NCBI GenBank assembly: GCA_043764135.1
Contig: JAYUKV010000149.1
Coordinates: 1-6,637 of the forward strand
DNA: 6,637 nucleotides
Reading direction: 5' to 3'
Origin: JAYUKV01 sp043764135
Lineage (GTDB): Bacteria; Patescibacteriota; JACMRA01
A program made the position numbers and the translations under genes. Below the pieces are notes generated by a model. That model worked only from the letters and a program-made list of their open reading frames with translations, did no database searches and was not told the DNA's origin. Of the stretch, positions 4,930 to 6,637 are shown in pieces. Each line of letters begins with the position of its first letter. Position 1 is the first letter of the stretch.

Positions 4930-5772
4930 TTAATAGTTAGGATTTTTTATTTCATCTTTTTCGGCAACTTCAATATATTTTTTATTTCGATTATATGCTT
5001 CATTTATTTTGGATTTTCTGTCTGATGTAAGAATTTCTTTTTTTAATCTTAAATTTTGAAAATAAATAATTGTATATTTTTCAAGTGAGATTGGTTCTAC
5101 ATAACTAGTAAAATCCAAATAGCAAGAGTAGTATTGAGGTTCGAAATAATTATTACTTTTATACAAATAACATAATACATTAAAGGTATACATAGCAATA
5201 TTAAAGCTAACATTATCAGATTCCTTAATATAATTGATATGATTATCTTTAACAAATTTGCTAGGTAAGAGGAATTTAACTGCAGGCTGAAAAAAAACAG
5301 GTTTTGGAATAACCATTGATAAGTCAAAATTATTATACAACTCAGGTGATATAGTCATTACAGGTGAGGTAATTCCATTCATATGTGTTTTGCCCAAAAA
5401 GTAAAAAATATTTCTATTGATTATTATTGGATCTATTGTTATTTGATCAGTTGATTTTAAACTTTTGCCTAAATCTTGTCTTTTTAAAAAAAACTGTTTG
5501 ATATTACTCAAAAATTCCTCACCCCAATGTTCTTTATTTGTCTTAAATAAGATAAAGTAACTATCAGAAATATCAATTAATGGTTGAAAATCTTCATCTT
5601 CATTTTGGACATACTTATAAGGAATATCCCACTCTATAGATTTTGTTAAAAAGATATCAGTATACTCTTTTTCCACACCAAAAACCATCTCAATTTGAGA
5701 CCAGGATTGCTTAGAAAGCTCGTGGTAGTTAAAATCAGGATCAAACTGTGTAAGTATACTTATTAAGTTCAT
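4930..5772 (-). CDS. Hypothetical protein of 280 residues, probably soluble
   Basis: I do not recognise this protein. A GTG start at 5835 would give 301 residues with a hydrophobic N-terminal segment. However, a near-consensus promoter (5782-5810) lies inside that extension and its -10 box ends 9 bases before the ATG at 5772, so I choose the shorter form starting MNLISILTQF. This form has no signal peptide or membrane helix and is rich in aromatic residues, N and I, with a mixed alpha/beta look. The last 40 residues are strongly charged (KKEILTSDRKSK, NRNKKYIEVAEKDEIK), probably a flexible or nucleic-acid- or partner-binding tail. It follows the DUF2599-like pair on the same strand but is separated from it by a terminator and its own promoter. 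The frame is long and uninterrupted, so it is very likely a real gene. Confidence 0.75.
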   Translation of the reverse strand: MNLISILTQFDPDFNYHELSKQSWSQIEMVFGVEKEYTDIFLTKSIEWDIPYKYVQNEDEDFQPLIDISDSYFILFKTNKEHWGEEFLSNIKQFFLKRQDLGKSLKSTDQITIDPIIINRNIFYFLGKTHMNGITSPVMTISPELYNNFDLSMVIPKPVFFQPAVKFLLPSKFVKDNHINYIKESDNVSFNIAMYTFNVLCYLYKSNNYFEPQYYSCYLDFTSYVEPISLEKYTIIYFQNLRLKKEILTSDRKSKINEAYNRNKKYIEVAEKDEIKNPNY

Positions 5773-5781
5773 TATTAGTAA

Positions 5782-5810
5782 AGTATAACTTAGAATTACA
5801 TATTTGACAA
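5782..5810 (-). promoter_or_regulatory. Promoter that sets the start of the 280-residue gene
   Basis: TTGTCA (5805-5810) and TATACT (5782-5787) are 17 bases apart on the minus strand, with the ATG 9 bases after the -10 box. The transcript would start 1-3 bases before that ATG, excluding the upstream GTG at 5835. Confidence 0.75.
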
Positions 5811-5892
5811 TTTTGAAAAAGAGCTGATAAAACACAAGGTGTTTTTGTATTAATTTGCTAATTTTTAGCCAGCGTAAAATCTTAAAATAATA

Positions 5893-5914
5893 ATCCTTCT
5901 GAAGTCAGAAGGAT
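5893..5914 (-). terminator. Terminator hairpin after the 98-residue membrane protein gene
   Basis: A perfect ten-base stem, ATCCTTCTGA/TCAGAAGGAT, with a two-base loop lies 17 bases after the stop codon on the minus strand. It is followed there by a broken T-rich tract (TATTATTTTAAGATTTT). It insulates the following 280-residue gene. Confidence 0.65.
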
Positions 5915-5931
5915 ATAATTTATTTGAATGT

Positions 5932-6228
5932 TTATTTATTAACTTTGTTAATATTTAGAAAATAAAATAAAGGAAATAAAAATGTTGTTATTAATATAAT
6001 TAAAGGTGAAAATGTATCAAAAATCGTAAGATTGTGATTAGATGGTAGGTTGTCAAATATATTTGCAATTTCTATAATTGTTTTTAAACTTAAAAAATTC
6101 ACAAAAATACTAAAACAAAAAACTAAATTAAAATTTATTCTCTGAAGTTTGTCTAATTTGTTTATTTTCTTAAAGCCTAAATAGGTTAGAAGAGTTGAGC
6201 AAAGAATGTAGATTGTAATAAGTGTCAT
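5932..6228 (-). CDS. Small three-helix membrane protein paired with the DUF2599-like gene
   Basis: The 98-residue product is almost wholly hydrophobic, with helices at about 3-18, 33-55 and 71-92 joined by a basic loop (KKINKLDKLQR, 20-30) and a polar loop (DNLPSNHN, 59-66). It ends in a short basic tail. By the positive-inside rule the basic loop and the C-terminus face the cytoplasm. I recognise no family. It starts 8 bases after the stop codon of the upstream exported protein gene and has no promoter or Shine-Dalgarno of its own that I can see, so the two are probably co-transcribed and perhaps translationally coupled. Such an arrangement is compatible with a dedicated partner, transport helper or immunity protein, but this is inference from position only. 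Confidence 0.65.
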   Translation of the reverse strand: MTLITIYILCSTLLTYLGFKKINKLDKLQRINFNLVFCFSIFVNFLSLKTIIEIANIFDNLPSNHNLTIFDTFSPLIILITTFLFPLFYFLNINKVNK

Positions 6229-6236
6229 AAGTTGAT

Positions 6237-6637
6237 TTAATTACAATAGCTTCTAACAAAACCCCAGTAACCTTTATCCTTTTTAGCGGGTTCTATGTTC
6301 CATGGTGATTTAAACGGACCTGCTAAATCTGTATGACACACAAATTGATTGTACATTGACCAGTATTGACTAGTGTTCCATTTTTTGTCCCAATGTAAGG
6401 AATTTGGTATAATAGCATAAGCCTCCTCCCAAGCTCTCCATGAACTAACACCATTTGAAAAACTTAATCCACACCAAGTTGGTTTTATGCTTGCTGATAT
6501 CTCACCTGAACGATTAATCCAACTAACACTCTCATAGCGATTCCCACACCAAGTAGGATCAGCAGTAACAGGAAATTCAGCACCCTCAAAATTAATATAT
6601 TGAACAATTAACCTATCTTCTACTTCATAATAAGTTT
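6237..6637 (-). CDS. Exported DUF2599-like protein, C-terminal part (5' end beyond window)
   Basis: On the minus strand the frame is open from the window edge to TAA at 6239-6237, giving 132 residues without a start. A linker reading YINFEGAEFPVTADPTW is followed by YESVSWINRSGEISASIKPT, W-rich segments, and a closing block QFVCHTDLAGPFKSPWNIEP ... YWGFVRSYCN. That block closely resembles the end of DUF2599 domains as I remember them from secreted actinobacterial proteins (QFVCHWDFAR, PSWNLEP, a final R-x-x-C-N). Four cysteines (visible residues 30, 55, 100, 131) fit two disulfides in an extracellular domain; twelve tryptophans are visible. The domain's function is unknown. The 98-residue membrane protein gene follows after 8 bases. 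The family call rests on recalled motifs and is moderately firm. Confidence 0.72.
   Translation of the reverse strand, partial: TYYEVEDRLIVQYINFEGAEFPVTADPTWCGNRYESVSWINRSGEISASIKPTWCGLSFSNGVSSWRAWEEAYAIIPNSLHWDKKWNTSQYWSMYNQFVCHTDLAGPFKSPWNIEPAKKDKGYWGFVRSYCN

Overview
The window is AT-rich bacterial DNA with short, tightly packed genes, three single tRNA genes that all encode their own CCA end, and several hypothetical membrane or exported proteins. A two-helix T4SS-type pilin, a coiled-coil M23 peptidase, a D-Ala-D-Ala ligase and mRNAs that look leaderless together suggest a member of the Candidate Phyla Radiation (Patescibacteria). This placement is an inference; nothing in the window fixes the lineage. 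TGA is not seen inside any recognised reading frame. The one gene that ends in TGA (the M23 peptidase) has TAA as its next codon, so the code appears standard but is not proven here.

Left part (1-1422): the 3' end of an M23 peptidase gene on the plus strand converges on a minus-strand tRNA-Ser(GCT). The roughly 420 bases between them hold no protein gene but are the most structured DNA in the window. They contain a 25-base near-copy of part of the tRNA-Ser gene, a 170-base inverted-repeat element in which each arm carries two hairpins (REP/BIME- or MITE-like), a 13-base direct repeat on either side of it, and a bidirectional terminator.

Middle (1423-4850): on the minus strand are a pilin-like gene and ddl. 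A small single-pass membrane protein gene diverges from ddl, and the two promoters share one palindromic -35 box. It is followed by tRNA-Gln(CTG), a shared bidirectional terminator, a minus-strand gene for a membrane-anchored protein with propeller-like repeats, and a divergent tRNA-Thr(TGT). Three phased TTTAACA repeats lie between those last two.

Right part (4851-6637): a minus-strand gene of unknown function is preceded by a strong promoter that moves its start to an internal ATG. Beyond it is a minus-strand pair made of the C-terminal part of an exported DUF2599-like protein and, 8 bases downstream, a 98-residue three-helix membrane protein, closed by a terminator hairpin.

Overall, the recognisable functions concern the cell envelope: peptidoglycan cleavage, peptidoglycan precursor synthesis, a pilus or secretion subunit and exported proteins, mixed with tRNA genes. 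Four protein genes have a near-consensus promoter whose -10 box ends only 6-9 bases before the ATG, with no Shine-Dalgarno sequence.
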